A DNA stretch of 64,000 bases from the NCBI GenBank assembly GCA_944322565.1, contig CALUPG010000010.1:1-64000 (forward strand), given 5' to 3'. Shown here in pieces: positions 40,990 to 52,781 of this stretch (position 1 is its first letter; each line of letters begins with the position of its first letter). The notes under the pieces were generated by a model. The model made no database searches, was not told the origin of the DNA, and was given only the letters and a program-made list of their open reading frames with translations. A program made the translations under genes and the position numbers. Source of the DNA: an uncultured Bacteroidales bacterium. Its GTDB lineage: Bacteria > Bacteroidota > Bacteroidia > Bacteroidales > UBA932.

Positions 40990-41496
40990 TCAGTTTCCCC
41001 GCTTTGAGGAAGACACCTCATCGAGCATCTTGTTCACAAGGTCCATCTGCGCCTTGTCGGTGGACAGGTTCTGTCTGATGACCTTCTCCGCCACCTTGAC
41101 GGAAAGCAGAGCCACCTGACTGCGAATTTCCCTCAGGGCACTCTCCTTTTCCGCCTCAATCCGCACCCTTGCTTCCTCAAGGATTTTCCTGGCCTCATCC
41201 TGAGCCTGCTCCTTCGCCTTGCTGACAATATTGTCCCTCGCCTGCGCGGCCTCCCTGAGTATCCGGTTCTGCTCTTCCCGCGCCTGCGCTATCATCCGGG
41301 CCTGCTCCTGAGTCATCCTGGAGAGCTTCTCATCGGCCTCCCTTGCAAGACGCAGGGAATTGTCGATGTAGTCGCGCCGCTTCTCAAGCATCTTCGTGAT
41401 GACAGGAAAACCGTATCTGGCAAGTATCACGAAGACAATCGCGAAGATGATGACCATCCAGAACAGCAGACCGCTGTCCGGCAACAACAGAGACAT
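40990..41496 (-). CDS. atpF: ATP synthase b subunit
   Basis: A 168-residue peripheral stalk subunit. One N-terminal membrane helix (LLFWMVIIFAIVFVILARYGFPVI) is followed by a long charged coiled coil. It begins 3 bp after the atpE stop and precedes atpH. Confidence 0.95.
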   Translation of the reverse strand: MSLLLPDSGLLFWMVIIFAIVFVILARYGFPVITKMLEKRRDYIDNSLRLAREADEKLSRMTQEQARMIAQAREEQNRILREAAQARDNIVSKAKEQAQDEARKILEEARVRIEAEKESALREIRSQVALLSVKVAEKVIRQNLSTDKAQMDLVNKMLDEVSSSKRGN

Positions 41497-41499
41497 GGC

Positions 41500-41787
<288 letters not shown>

Positions 41788-41800
41788 TTACATTATCAGT

Positions 41801-42910
41801 TCAAGCCTTGTCTTTCTCCGGACGCTGACGGGACAGGCCGATGAACACTGCCGAAAGCATCGTGAACACATAGGCCTGGATGAAAGCCACAAGGAGTTCA
41901 AGGCAATCCATGAAAATCCCGAAGAACACCGACACCACGGTCATGGCCCCGCCTATTGCAGCCCCGAGCTTCGCCGTGATGAATATTATCACGACCACGC
42001 ACAGGATAAGACAATGTCCCGCCATGATGTTGGCAAAGAGTCGGAGCATCAGGGCAAAGGGCTTCGTGAACATTCCGAACACCTCTATCACGACCATTAT
42101 CGGCTTCAGCCACACTGGCACTTCCGGACAGAAAATGTCTTTCCAATAATACTTGTTTGTCGTGAGATTCGTCAGGAGGAAGGTGACAAAAGCCAGGGCA
42201 AATGTAATGGTTATGTTACCTGTGATATTGGCTCCTCCCGGGAAAAACGGGACAATTCCCATGAGATTGTTGATGAGGATGAAAAAGAACACCGTCAGCA
42301 GATACGGGGCGAATTTCGCATAACCCGGCCCGACTGCATCCTTTATCACATCATCATTTATCATCGCGATGACCGGCTCAAGAAGGGCAGCCACCCCGCG
42401 CGGAGCCTCCCTGAGCACATCGTGCTTCCTGTACCACCTTGAGCAGCACAGTATCAGAGTCACGAGAATCACGCTGCTTATCATCAGCGCCAGCACATTC
42501 TTGGTGACAGATATGTCCAGCGGTCGCACCTCATTTCCGGAAGCGTCAATCTCGACAATCTTGCCCTCATATTTTCCTGACCGGGAAATGAAAAGTCCCT
42601 CATGGACAGCCCCGTCTTCAAGTCTGGAGGAAAGGAAGCAATGCCAGCCGGTACTGCTCCTTACAATGACCGGAAGCGGGATTGTCAGGCTCTTGTCCCC
42701 TATGTCAGTGATATGCCATTCATAAGAATCACCTATGTGCCCGAAGATGATGCCCTGCACATCGATATCGGAATCCGCAGCATCCGGCGATGCGGACACA
42801 TGGACAGAATCCGCTCCGGCAGGCAGTCCGGACCCGTTCCCCGCAAAGGCTGCCGCCGCAGTGACGAGCATCATGACCAGCACTGATATATGTTTCAAGA
42901 AATATTTCAT
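41801..42910 (-). CDS. atpB: ATP synthase a subunit
   Basis: A 369-residue membrane subunit containing the half-channels for ions. The conserved arginine is in LMLRLFANIMAGH. The N-terminus is a signal-peptide-like helix (YFLKHISVLVMMLVTAAAAFA) followed by about 130 periplasmic residues, a feature of Bacteroidota AtpB. I chose the start at 42910, since the preceding 16 codons are charged and overlap atpC. Confidence 0.94.
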   Translation of the reverse strand: MKYFLKHISVLVMMLVTAAAAFAGNGSGLPAGADSVHVSASPDAADSDIDVQGIIFGHIGDSYEWHITDIGDKSLTIPLPVIVRSSTGWHCFLSSRLEDGAVHEGLFISRSGKYEGKIVEIDASGNEVRPLDISVTKNVLALMISSVILVTLILCCSRWYRKHDVLREAPRGVAALLEPVIAMINDDVIKDAVGPGYAKFAPYLLTVFFFILINNLMGIVPFFPGGANITGNITITFALAFVTFLLTNLTTNKYYWKDIFCPEVPVWLKPIMVVIEVFGMFTKPFALMLRLFANIMAGHCLILCVVVIIFITAKLGAAIGGAMTVVSVFFGIFMDCLELLVAFIQAYVFTMLSAVFIGLSRQRPEKDKA

Positions 42911-42947
42911 TACAACATCTCCCGATTCATCTCTTCTCAGCCGTCGT

Positions 42948-43199
42948 TCAGACTTCAACGCAGGCTGTTACCTTGTTGTCACATACCTCCACAAAACCGG
43001 AGCGGACATGCATTGAGGACGATTTGTCACCCGAAGAATAGATGATGTCCCCTTCCCCGAGGGCAGCAATCAGCGGAGCATGCCCCGAAAGAACAGTAAA
43101 GCGCCCGTCAAGCCCGGGGAAAGACACCTCCCCGACCATCAGACCGGTAAGGGACTTCTCCGGAGAAGTTATGTTGAGATATATGTCAGCCGTCCTCAT
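42948..43199 (-). CDS. atpC: ATP synthase epsilon subunit
   Basis: An 83-residue, short epsilon subunit made of the N-terminal beta sandwich only (SLTGLMVGEVSFPGLDGRFTVLSGHAPLIAALGEGDI). The C-terminal helical hairpin that inhibits ATP hydrolysis in other bacteria is absent, as is usual in Bacteroidota. It follows atpD by 9 bp. Confidence 0.95.
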   Translation of the reverse strand: MRTADIYLNITSPEKSLTGLMVGEVSFPGLDGRFTVLSGHAPLIAALGEGDIIYSSGDKSSSMHVRSGFVEVCDNKVTACVEV

Positions 43200-43208
43200 A
43201 AACCGCTA

Positions 43209-44834
<1,626 letters not shown>

Positions 44835-44893
44835 TCATCGGCCATTTCATCGCAAAAAGACTCCGGACAAGCACATTCAGGGATATCCCAACA

Positions 44894-46297
44894 TCACTCC
44901 AGACCCTGGCTCCGGAGGATTTCATGCATCCGGACGGTGCCGGCATCGGTGTCGCCGGTCTCGTCGCGCAGGCGCATCATCTCCTGCTTCATCTGCCGGA
45001 TGACTTTTTGATATTCAGGGTCTGAATAGGCGTTGTGGTCCTCGTGGGGGTCCTTCAGAAGGTCGTAGAACTCCCAGGACGGTTCGCTCACATAGTCGGT
45101 CGAGCCGGTCATACCGAGACGGTCGCCGTAGATGAACATCAGCTTGTAGCGGTCTGTCCTGACTCCGATGTGCGCCGGCCTTTCCTTGTGCTGCGTCCAG
45201 TATCTGTAGTAGATGCTTGTGCGCCAGTCGGCAGGAGTCTCTCCCCGGAGATTGTCCCTGAAGCTGCGGCCCTGTGAGCCGTCAGGCGGCCGGACTCCGG
45301 CATAGTCCGCAAGGGTTGCTGCAAAGTCGACATTCAGCACAAGGTCCCCGAGCCTCTGCCCGGCAGGAATCTCGGCGGGATATCTGATGACGAAAGGCAT
45401 TCTGGCGGCTTCCTCATAGAACATTCTCTTGTCGAAGAAGCCGTGTTCACCGAGGAAATAGCCCTGGTCGGCGACATAGACGACGATTGTATTGTCTGCA
45501 ATCCCCATCTCGTCAAGGGCAGCCAGCAGGCGTCCGATGTTGTCATCCACCGTCGCGGCACAGCGGAGATAGTCGCGTATCAGCTTCTGGTAGGCAGCCT
45601 TGCGGGCGGTCGTGCGGCTCATGCCTTCAGTACTGAACGGAAGTTCCGGATAGCGGCACCACCATTTGTCCGGGTCGGCAGAAGCCGCCATCCACCTTCT
45701 GGCTATCTCTTCTATTGTCTGCCCCTCGAATGTCCTGCCGTTGGTCTGCGGGCCCCAGTCGTAGAAATTCTCCGGCTCCGGGAAAGTGACGCCGTCATAC
45801 AGATGCCGCATCCTCTCGGGAAAATCGTACGGCTCATGCGTCGCCTTGAAATGGCAGCACATAAGGAACGGCTCGTCCTTCGGCTGGGCCTCCATCCACG
45901 CAATCGCCCTGTCCGTCACGAGGTCCGTGGAAAATCCTCGCACACGCTCCCCGAAATCCCGGTCTCCAGGCCACGGGTCCGTGCTGTTGATGAAAGTAGG
46001 GTCACGATAGACGCCCTGATCATAGAAGATTGAATACCAGTCAAATCCCTGAGGCTGAGACTTCAGGTGCCATTTCCCGACAAGGGCAGTGTTGTAGCCT
46101 GAGTCCTGAAGTACAGTGGCTATCGTCGGAAGAGAGACAGACAAAGTGTCGTCAAGGGTATAGACCCCGTTGGCATGACTGTAGCGCCCTGCACCTGAGC
46201 CGCACCATGTCCCGCAGCGGCAAATGCAGCCGGACCGGCCATAAGCGGGAGCATTCCGGAAAGTATCAGCTTATTTCTTATAATATGTGTTTTCAAC
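44894..46297 (-). pseudogene. Sulfatase gene lacking its catalytic N-terminal part
   Basis: From about 46200 downwards the frame encodes an S1-family sulfatase body (YSHANGVYTLDDTLSVSLPTIATVLQDSGYNTALVGKWHLK ... ADQGYFLGEHGFFDKRMFYEEAARMPFVIRYP). What should come before, the metal-binding Asp-Asp strand and the Cys/Ser-x-Pro-x-Arg site that is converted to formylglycine, is missing. Instead, a different frame just upstream (from TTG 46297: LKTHIIRNKLILSGMLPLMAGPAAFAAAGHGAAQ) encodes a good signal peptide. The gene thus seems to have lost about 70 codons by deletion with a frame change. It lies beside a glycan utilisation locus in which a sulfatase would fit. Confidence 0.75.
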
Positions 46298-46327
46298 AGA
46301 TATCTTTTATAATTTTAATATCGCACC

Positions 46328-46431
46328 GGCAGTATCAGGAGATTTTTGTCGGCGTGGCCGCCCGTGGCCTCGTGAACGGGAGGGGCCCGCGAAGCGGGAG
46401 GGATTTACCGACAAAAAATTCTGATACTGCC
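46328..46431. repeat. Dispersed core-and-arms repeat, copy 2 (inverted)
   Basis: Arms 46328-46352 and 46408-46431 are complementary (GGCAGTATCA and TTTTTGTCGG with their complements, with a small internal mismatch). The 55-bp core 46353-46407 is the reverse complement of the core in copies 1 and 3. It separates the DUF4838 gene from the sulfatase remnant. Confidence 0.8.
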
Positions 46432-46450
46432 TGTATGTCAGAAATATATT

Positions 46451-48658
46451 CTAATAGATCTCCACTTCGTCAATGAAGAACCATGACGGCTGGCCCACTC
46501 CGTAGTGCCATGACGGACACATCTTGGTGCCTTCTACGGCTATCCGGACATATCTTGCGGTGACAGGGGTGTCTGACTTGCAGCCGATTTTCTCGAATTT
46601 GACCTGAGGGGAATCATCCTCGGCCACCTGAGTCTTGCCGAAGAGAGTGTATTCTTCCCCATCGGAAGATGTCCAGCATGTGATGCTGACAGGGAGCAAT
46701 ATCCACTGGCCGAGCTGATGCAGGAAGTCGGCTCCTATATATGTCATCTCCGTGTCCTTGCCGAGGTCAACGATGAATTCGCCGTCGCATCCTTCCCAGC
46801 CTACCCAGCTCTCGACAAAGGTAGAGCCGCCGTATATGCCGTCAGTCAGGCCGGTCTCCCCCACTTTCCTGTACCTTTCGGCCGTAGGTTCAATCACATA
46901 CTCCACCTTGGCCCCGAGAGCCTTGTTGGTGCGTTCGCCCGGAAGATACCTTTCCCTGTAGAGGCGGCAATAGTCCCCCGGAGTGTTGTTTCTCTCGTTG
47001 AGCGTAGGGATTCCGAACATGGCCGTCCTTTCCTCGAAAAGGTCAAGAGCCTTGGAGATGGCAACCGGATCCTTGCAGCCTTCAGCGCGTGCAATTTCCA
47101 GCTCTGAATACTGGAGCGGCAGTCTGAGTATCTGAACCCTCTTCAGATATTCCGGACAGTCAGCGACCGCAGCCTCCGCCTTGTCAAAGAGGATATTGTA
47201 CTGCTTGCGGCAGGCGGCATTCAGCATGCCGTCCTTGTGGCTGACAGGAGAGTCATAAATCCAGAGTCTCTGCCCGGAGGCAAGCAGGGCGCCTTCGCGC
47301 ATCTTTTCATACTGATAGAGGTATTTGCCGGCAGGCCCGTAATAGCCGTCAAGGAAAGTCGTCATGAGGGAATCAAGGTCTGCATCCACATCCCACATCA
47401 GCTTTGCGGCCAGATAAGAGCGCATCTCCGAGAAATCAGTTCCGAGAGTGGAGGCTATCTGAGAGAAATGCATTGTGACATGATGGTCCCTGAAAATCTG
47501 CATATTTGGCTGGATGATATGGAAGTTCGGGAACGGGGCCACCATATTGTCAAAATTGATGCCGTAGTCCCACATGTAGATGTTGTCCGATATTTTGGAC
47601 CATCCTTCAAGCGCCTTCATGAAATACTGGCCGGAAGCATTGTCCGTCAGAGGCACTTCCCTGTCGCAGTCAATGTCGCAGAGCATTATGTTCACATTCG
47701 GAAGCGGCTTGACATGCTTCGGAGGATTCATCGTGAAGAGATATGCAAGGGTAGAGAATTCCTTGTCTGGAAAACGCGCCGCAATCTTGTTGAGGAACTC
47801 GATGTAAAGCCCTGACACGGCTCCTTCCCTCTCGATGACTTCCATGCAGTCCGGGCACTGGCAGTAAGTGTTGTTCCCGTCATTCTGGCTGACAGATATC
47901 ATGTTCATGCCGGGATTGGCCTTGAAAATTGAATCTATCTGCACGCAGGCCGCCTCAAGGACTTCAGGATTGGTCAGGCACCACTGGCTCGCCTTGCCCG
48001 GACGGTGCTCCCCTCCGATGAAAGAATACCAGTCAGGATGCTCCTTGCCGTATACGGATGCAGGAAGAATGCGGTTGAAAGTGTGTACCCAAAGATTGCC
48101 GGCAAATGCTTCATTCGGCTGCTCCAGCCTGAACCACACCTTGTACAGTGGGTCAAGGGCGAGGGAGTAAGACTGTGTCTGGCGGTATCTGAATGTCGGG
48201 GTCTCGCTGAACGAGAGGCCGTCCGGCAGGGACAGGCTTTCCGTCGTGTCATAATACAGGGCATCGGCGGCATAGTACCTTACGCCGAACCAGTTTTCAA
48301 GAAGAGTGACCACGGCATATGACGAGCCGTTGCCGCCTCCGGAGACGATTTCAGTCCTTCCGTCAGTGACATTGACGCTGAATGCGTCTTCGGTGAGGCC
48401 CGACTCCGGCACCACCCCGAGGATGACAACATCACCCTTCTTCGCCTTGCTGTCCAGCGGAAGAATCTCTGCCTCCGCACCGGTCAGGCGTTTCACAAAA
48501 TCCTGCAGCAGAAAAGCCGCGTCCTGCTCCGCCTGCGTGTCGGCAGCAAGAATACGCCCTGAAGCTTTTCCGTTCCTGACGATAAATGTGCCCGCCGATG
48601 CCTGATAAGACGCCAGGCAAAACAGGGCCAAAGTCACAATGAGTACAATCTTTTTCAT
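46451..48658 (-). CDS. DUF4838 glycoside hydrolase-like protein with C-terminal F5/8-type domain
   Basis: A 735-residue secreted protein. It has a signal peptide (KKIVLIVTLALFCLASYQASA), an alpha-glucuronidase-like N-terminal domain (residues about 25-135), a DUF4838 barrel (KEHPDWYSFIGGEHRPGKASQWCLTNPEVLE, SVSQNDGNNTYCQCPDC, YMWDYGINFDNMVAPFPNF), and a C-terminal beta-sandwich resembling F5/8 type C carbohydrate-binding domains (LTDGIYGGSTFVESWVGWEGCDGEFIVDLGK ... ARYVRIAVEG). DUF4838 proteins occur in glycan utilisation loci with GH18 enzymes. It has its own promoter and is separated from the SusCD operon by a terminator. Confidence 0.85.
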   Translation of the reverse strand: MKKIVLIVTLALFCLASYQASAGTFIVRNGKASGRILAADTQAEQDAAFLLQDFVKRLTGAEAEILPLDSKAKKGDVVILGVVPESGLTEDAFSVNVTDGRTEIVSGGGNGSSYAVVTLLENWFGVRYYAADALYYDTTESLSLPDGLSFSETPTFRYRQTQSYSLALDPLYKVWFRLEQPNEAFAGNLWVHTFNRILPASVYGKEHPDWYSFIGGEHRPGKASQWCLTNPEVLEAACVQIDSIFKANPGMNMISVSQNDGNNTYCQCPDCMEVIEREGAVSGLYIEFLNKIAARFPDKEFSTLAYLFTMNPPKHVKPLPNVNIMLCDIDCDREVPLTDNASGQYFMKALEGWSKISDNIYMWDYGINFDNMVAPFPNFHIIQPNMQIFRDHHVTMHFSQIASTLGTDFSEMRSYLAAKLMWDVDADLDSLMTTFLDGYYGPAGKYLYQYEKMREGALLASGQRLWIYDSPVSHKDGMLNAACRKQYNILFDKAEAAVADCPEYLKRVQILRLPLQYSELEIARAEGCKDPVAISKALDLFEERTAMFGIPTLNERNNTPGDYCRLYRERYLPGERTNKALGAKVEYVIEPTAERYRKVGETGLTDGIYGGSTFVESWVGWEGCDGEFIVDLGKDTEMTYIGADFLHQLGQWILLPVSITCWTSSDGEEYTLFGKTQVAEDDSPQVKFEKIGCKSDTPVTARYVRIAVEGTKMCPSWHYGVGQPSWFFIDEVEIY

Positions 48659-48744
48659 CTCTGAACAAATGGTTTGTTTATGATAAATTGATTTAATGAT
48701 TAATATTTTCTACGGTTATGTCGTGCATTTGTTTTTTCTGCTTC

Positions 48745-48752
48745 CAAATTTA
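48745..48752 (-). promoter_or_regulatory. -7 promoter element of DUF4838 gene
   Basis: The minus strand reads TAAATTTG, a perfect TAnnTTTG match. It lies between the terminator of the SusCD operon and the DUF4838 start, about 87 bp before the latter. Confidence 0.6.
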
Positions 48753-48773
48753 GGAAAAATTATCCCTCGGGAC

Positions 48774-48810
48774 AAAAAAGCCGGCCCTGAGTTTTCCACA
48801 GGGCCGGCTT
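48774..48810 (-). terminator. Rho-independent terminator of the SusCD operon
   Basis: GCCGGCCCTG (48780-48789) pairs with CAGGGCCGGC (48799-48808), and the minus-strand stem is followed by TTTTTTG. It is 45 bp after the stop of the surface lipoprotein gene. Confidence 0.88.
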
Positions 48811-48855
48811 CGGAATCATTCAATGTCTGAAAAACTTCCTGAAAGGCTGTTTTTC

Positions 48856-50010
48856 TTATTCAGCGGATGCGTTAGGGTTGGAGAAGTCGATTACTTCTCC
48901 CGTCCATGTAGGAGCCTGGGCGCATACAAGATCCCTTCCGTTGGATGTTGCGTCATAGTATACACTGCCTTCTCCTTCGTTGAGTTTCCAATAGCCGATA
49001 AGGTTCTCGGAAGTGGCAGGGACTTCACGGTTCATGGCATCCTTGATGGCATTTGCCGTAAGGGCCGTATTCCAGAAGCGTACCTGAGCCATCTTGCAGT
49101 TGGCACGGAAATACGAGCCTGAAGAGCAGAGCTGGAGATTATTGATGATATAATCCGTAGACGAGAGGTCCATAGATGCATCTTCCTGACCGTTGATGTA
49201 CATTATGCACTTTCCGTTGCCGCATACGAATGCAACATGATACCATGTTTCAGGTTCAAATGCGGAATTGCTGTTGAACTGCGAGCCGTATGTCTTGACC
49301 TGAAGCTTGTCATAATCGACATTTGCATCTCCGAAGCGGATATAAATCTCCGTTCCCTTTGACACAGGGGCATTGAAAATAGCCTGATTGTTTATAGGGA
49401 ATGCGCTCATCCACACCCATGCTTCCAAAGTCCAGGCATTGGTCTCCACACCCCAGTCTGCGGCATCTTCGGATTTAGCCGGCAATGTTCCCGAATTCAT
49501 TGTAGGAACAGTCTGATGCAGAGGTGCCGTGATAAGATAAATGAGCCTTCCCGATGCCTCCAATATCTGCACAGGAGAATCAGATCCGGCAACCTTTATC
49601 GGCAGGCAATATGCAAGGCCGTCACCGGAAGGAATCTCATTGATTGTGATTTCCACATCACCCGAAGAAATACTTCCCGCCGGAATGACAACCTCCGCAG
49701 GGAATTCCACATATTCTTCAGGGAGAGTCACATAGTTTGTCCCGTTTTTGGAATTGTACTCCTCCGTAAATTCAGGAGCAAGAGCCAAGGTTGCATGAAC
49801 GTCAACATCAAGAGGCTGAGCCAGTCTGAGATGAATAGTCGTCGTAGTAACGCCGTTAACGGTGATGTTCACGACCTGCTGAGTGAATCTGTCTGAAGGA
49901 GCAGCCTCGTTGATGAAGAGGCCGTTCTCAATGACATCATACTTTGTATTGCATCCGGCCGCAAGCACGACGGCAAGAGCAAGAGAGAATATTCTGAAAA
50001 TATATTTCAT
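48856..50010 (-). CDS. Surface glycan-binding lipoprotein (DUF1735 plus LamG-like)
   Basis: A 384-residue lipoprotein. The lipobox is AVVLAAGC at the N-terminus. Residues of about 25-165 form a DUF1735 (BT_3987-type N-terminal) domain (VDVHATLALAPEFTEEYNSKNGTNYVTLPEEYVEF). The C-terminal 200 residues form a concanavalin/LamG-like sandwich (WTLEAWVWMSAFPINNQAIFN, ETWYHVAFVCGNGKCIMYINGQED, MAQVRFWNTALTANAI, IGYWKLNEGEG). This combination is found in surface glycan-binding proteins encoded after SusCD and GH18 genes. It is the last gene of its operon. Confidence 0.85.
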   Translation of the reverse strand: MKYIFRIFSLALAVVLAAGCNTKYDVIENGLFINEAAPSDRFTQQVVNITVNGVTTTTIHLRLAQPLDVDVHATLALAPEFTEEYNSKNGTNYVTLPEEYVEFPAEVVIPAGSISSGDVEITINEIPSGDGLAYCLPIKVAGSDSPVQILEASGRLIYLITAPLHQTVPTMNSGTLPAKSEDAADWGVETNAWTLEAWVWMSAFPINNQAIFNAPVSKGTEIYIRFGDANVDYDKLQVKTYGSQFNSNSAFEPETWYHVAFVCGNGKCIMYINGQEDASMDLSSTDYIINNLQLCSSGSYFRANCKMAQVRFWNTALTANAIKDAMNREVPATSENLIGYWKLNEGEGSVYYDATSNGRDLVCAQAPTWTGEVIDFSNPNASAE

Positions 50011-50028
50011 CTGTATGATTTTTTAATG

Positions 50029-51177
50029 TTACTCACCGGCTTCTTCGCCTCCTTCAGCAGGCATTTCCCAAGGGTATACATAGCTGTGGAGAGTCTTCAT
50101 AGCCTGTCTGTAAAAATTATAGTTGGTATCGAAAACGACCCTGAACGCGCCTATGCCTCCGATAGGTGACTCGACTCCAGGATAATAGTACTGGGCAAAC
50201 CCGTTCAGCTGGAATGTGTACTCACCCTCTCTTGTCCTGTATGTAGGACCTCCGGTCGAACCGTAGGACTCGAAGTTGGAAGTAAGGATGGTCTTTCCCA
50301 CCACTGCCTCTGGTGAAAGTACGCCGTTATAGTTATTTATAAGGGAGTTCAAACGATAGTCTGTCGAACTGGTGGACCCGTCCCCATATGCCTGGATTAT
50401 GAAATAGTCAAGGATGAGTCCGTCAGAAGGATTGAGTATATCAGGCTCTCCGTCCACGCAGAGCATCATCTCCGACCCTGACGCAGGACCGTATTCCTTT
50501 GACATTTCATCCAGGAAAAAGCTAAGCCGGTCCGGATAGGAAGAAATATTTCCCGGTGATCCGTAATTAGGCTCAAGGTCAAGGTCAAAGCCGTCCCAGC
50601 CGTATTTGGCTATGGTATCCATGATGGAGCGGGCATATTTCCTGATGGCGGCCTCGCCGTTGTCAGCATTATCCCATCCCCAGAATGCGTTTACGGCTTC
50701 CTGCTCTGAAGAATATCCGTTCTCCGACCAGTTCTGACGTACTTCCGAAGGAGTGGTCTGGTCTCCGATGTTGGCGACGATGAAACAGAGGAGACATTTT
50801 GTTCCCTTGATTTCCTTTACTTTGCGGAGATCCTCATGTTTCTCTGGAGTAAGGTTGTTCCAGTTGCCCCAGATGGAGATGAAGTCCACTGAATCCGGCA
50901 GACCCATGAGCTGGTTGGACATGTTGCTGCCGACCCCTGACCAGTCACTGAACCATGCGAATGTCACGGAACGGTTAGGGATACCGTTCTCATCGACCGT
51001 ACGGCTTGCCTTCCATTCACGGAGGGCGGCATAGTACTCGTCACTGCGGGAAGATTCCTGAAGACCACCCGGTTCGTAGTTATTCGCCTCGGGTGTCACC
51101 CAGTCACTGCAGGCTGAAAAGGCAAACAGAGCCGTCAGACCTGCCAAGCCCATATAAATTATTCTTTTCATTTGCAT
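50029..51177 (-). CDS. GH18 endo-beta-N-acetylglucosaminidase-like lipoprotein
   Basis: A 382-residue lipoprotein with lipobox LFAFSAC. The GH18 catalytic signature DGxDxDxE is intact as YGWDGFDLDLEPNYG, so the catalytic glutamate is present. Flanking strands VDFISIWGNWNNL and LDYFIIQAYGDGSTSS fit the TIM barrel. Bacteroidota GH18 enzymes next to SusCD pairs often cleave the chitobiose core of N-glycans. Whether the target here is a high-mannose or complex N-glycan cannot be read from the sequence. The first or third Met may be the start. Confidence 0.87.
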   Translation of the reverse strand: MQMKRIIYMGLAGLTALFAFSACSDWVTPEANNYEPGGLQESSRSDEYYAALREWKASRTVDENGIPNRSVTFAWFSDWSGVGSNMSNQLMGLPDSVDFISIWGNWNNLTPEKHEDLRKVKEIKGTKCLLCFIVANIGDQTTPSEVRQNWSENGYSSEQEAVNAFWGWDNADNGEAAIRKYARSIMDTIAKYGWDGFDLDLEPNYGSPGNISSYPDRLSFFLDEMSKEYGPASGSEMMLCVDGEPDILNPSDGLILDYFIIQAYGDGSTSSTDYRLNSLINNYNGVLSPEAVVGKTILTSNFESYGSTGGPTYRTREGEYTFQLNGFAQYYYPGVESPIGGIGAFRVVFDTNYNFYRQAMKTLHSYVYPWEMPAEGGEEAGE

Positions 51178-51191
51178 CTTGTCAATTCAGA

Positions 51192-52775
51192 TTAATACTT
51201 TTTCTCGCCATTTTTCAAAGCCCACCAGAGCTCTGTTCCGTCCTCGTCTCCTCCTTCAAGCTTGGCAGCTGCAGCTTCGACATTTGCCGCATTGCGCTCA
51301 TACTCGCTCTGGGAGAATCTCAGGCGCCTCTGCTGGCGCTCTCCGTCTATCTGCGGCTGAGACAGATTGTTGCGCGGAGCAAAGAGATAAGGATAGCCTG
51401 TACGGCGGAAGTCACTCCAGCCCTCAAGGCTTGACGGGAAGCCCGCAATCCATTTCTGAGTGATGATTTTCTCAAGCTTCTGTTCGTCAGAGGCTCCCTC
51501 ATCCCAGGCGATGGTCACTTTGGACTTGTTGGTCACATTGTTTTCTCCGACCAGAGGATCAGTATGGTTGCCAGGTGTAAGTGTATTGTTCGCAATATAT
51601 GCATCGGCTCCCTCAACGCCCCATTCAGCGAATGAGAGTCGGATGCCCTGCTCGTAGAACTGCTGTGCTGTACCGCCCATGTTCCAGCCTTTGAGAGCCC
51701 CTTCGGCACGAAGGAAAGCGGCCTCGGCAGCGAACATTATCGGCATAGGAGTAGTCCTGTCAAGACTTTCATAAATAAGGCCGGAATAATACCTGTAATC
51801 AGACGGGATACAGCCCTGAATGCCGGAGCGGACTCCGATATATTCCTCAGGAGCATCTTCCGAAGCCGTATATGTCGTGAAGTATTTGGCACGGCGAGGA
51901 TCCTGATAGCCGTTCATATATGCGACTATACATGCGTTTGCCTTGACCTCGTATGAGCCCCAGCCTGCAGATACCTGATAATATCCGTTAGGATAGCGTC
52001 CGTTGAGATTGTCATATGCGCTGTCATCAATCGACTCCATGACGCCGGCAGCGACAGCCTCTTCTGCCTTCTGCTGGGCATAGACAGGGTCAACGCTGCT
52101 TATTCGCATGGCCATGCGGAGCTTGAGGGTATTGGCAAATTTCACCCACTTGCTGTTGTCTCCGCCATAAACACGGTCAACGGAAGAAAGAGGAGTAGAG
52201 CCGGACACAGCAGCTGCCTGAATTTCGGCAATAGCGGCATCCAGGTCATCGAACATGGCATGCCATGCAGTCTGCTCGTCGTCATATGCCACATAGAAAT
52301 CTCCGTTGGCTACGGAAGTATAAGGAAGCGGTCCCTGAAGGGATGCCACCATGGACATCACATACACTCTGAGAAGCTGCGCCATCTGGAAATAATAGCC
52401 TTCTCCATCGGTCTGGCGCTGTACAGAGAACCATCCCGGATAAAGGCCTTTTCCGCCTTCAGCCGTAAAGTACCAGTCGACAGTCCACTTGTTCCAATCG
52501 TCATCGATATTCATCGTAGAATAGAGAGTACCGCGGCTCCATGAGTTCGGAGCTGTGACATAGCCGCCGAAACAAGCCCAGAAGGTATTGTTCCTCTGGC
52601 AAGGGTTTTCCTCCGGAGAGGCAAGACAATCCAGCATTGCCGGGAAGAAGCTTGTCACAGGGAGCGCCTCCGGCTCATACGGATTAGTGTTGTATTCTTC
52701 GAAATTCTTTGTGCAGCCGCCTGCGATGACACCGGCGGAGACAAGCAGAAGAATATTTCTATATATTTTGTTCAT
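51192..52775 (-). CDS. SusD/RagB-family outer-membrane lipoprotein
   Basis: A 527-residue lipoprotein (lipobox VIAGGC, then TKNFEEYNTNPYEP). The TPR-based SusD fold is shown by TLKLRMAMRISSVDPVYAQQKAEEAV and the C-terminal ITQKWIAGFPSSLEGWSDFRRTGYPYL, which is the family end signature. SusD proteins cap the SusC channel and capture glycans at the cell surface. It directly follows the SusC gene (6-bp gap), as in nearly all such pairs. Confidence 0.93.
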   Translation of the reverse strand: MNKIYRNILLLVSAGVIAGGCTKNFEEYNTNPYEPEALPVTSFFPAMLDCLASPEENPCQRNNTFWACFGGYVTAPNSWSRGTLYSTMNIDDDWNKWTVDWYFTAEGGKGLYPGWFSVQRQTDGEGYYFQMAQLLRVYVMSMVASLQGPLPYTSVANGDFYVAYDDEQTAWHAMFDDLDAAIAEIQAAAVSGSTPLSSVDRVYGGDNSKWVKFANTLKLRMAMRISSVDPVYAQQKAEEAVAAGVMESIDDSAYDNLNGRYPNGYYQVSAGWGSYEVKANACIVAYMNGYQDPRRAKYFTTYTASEDAPEEYIGVRSGIQGCIPSDYRYYSGLIYESLDRTTPMPIMFAAEAAFLRAEGALKGWNMGGTAQQFYEQGIRLSFAEWGVEGADAYIANNTLTPGNHTDPLVGENNVTNKSKVTIAWDEGASDEQKLEKIITQKWIAGFPSSLEGWSDFRRTGYPYLFAPRNNLSQPQIDGERQQRRLRFSQSEYERNAANVEAAAAKLEGGDEDGTELWWALKNGEKKY

Positions 52776-52781
52776 ATTGCA

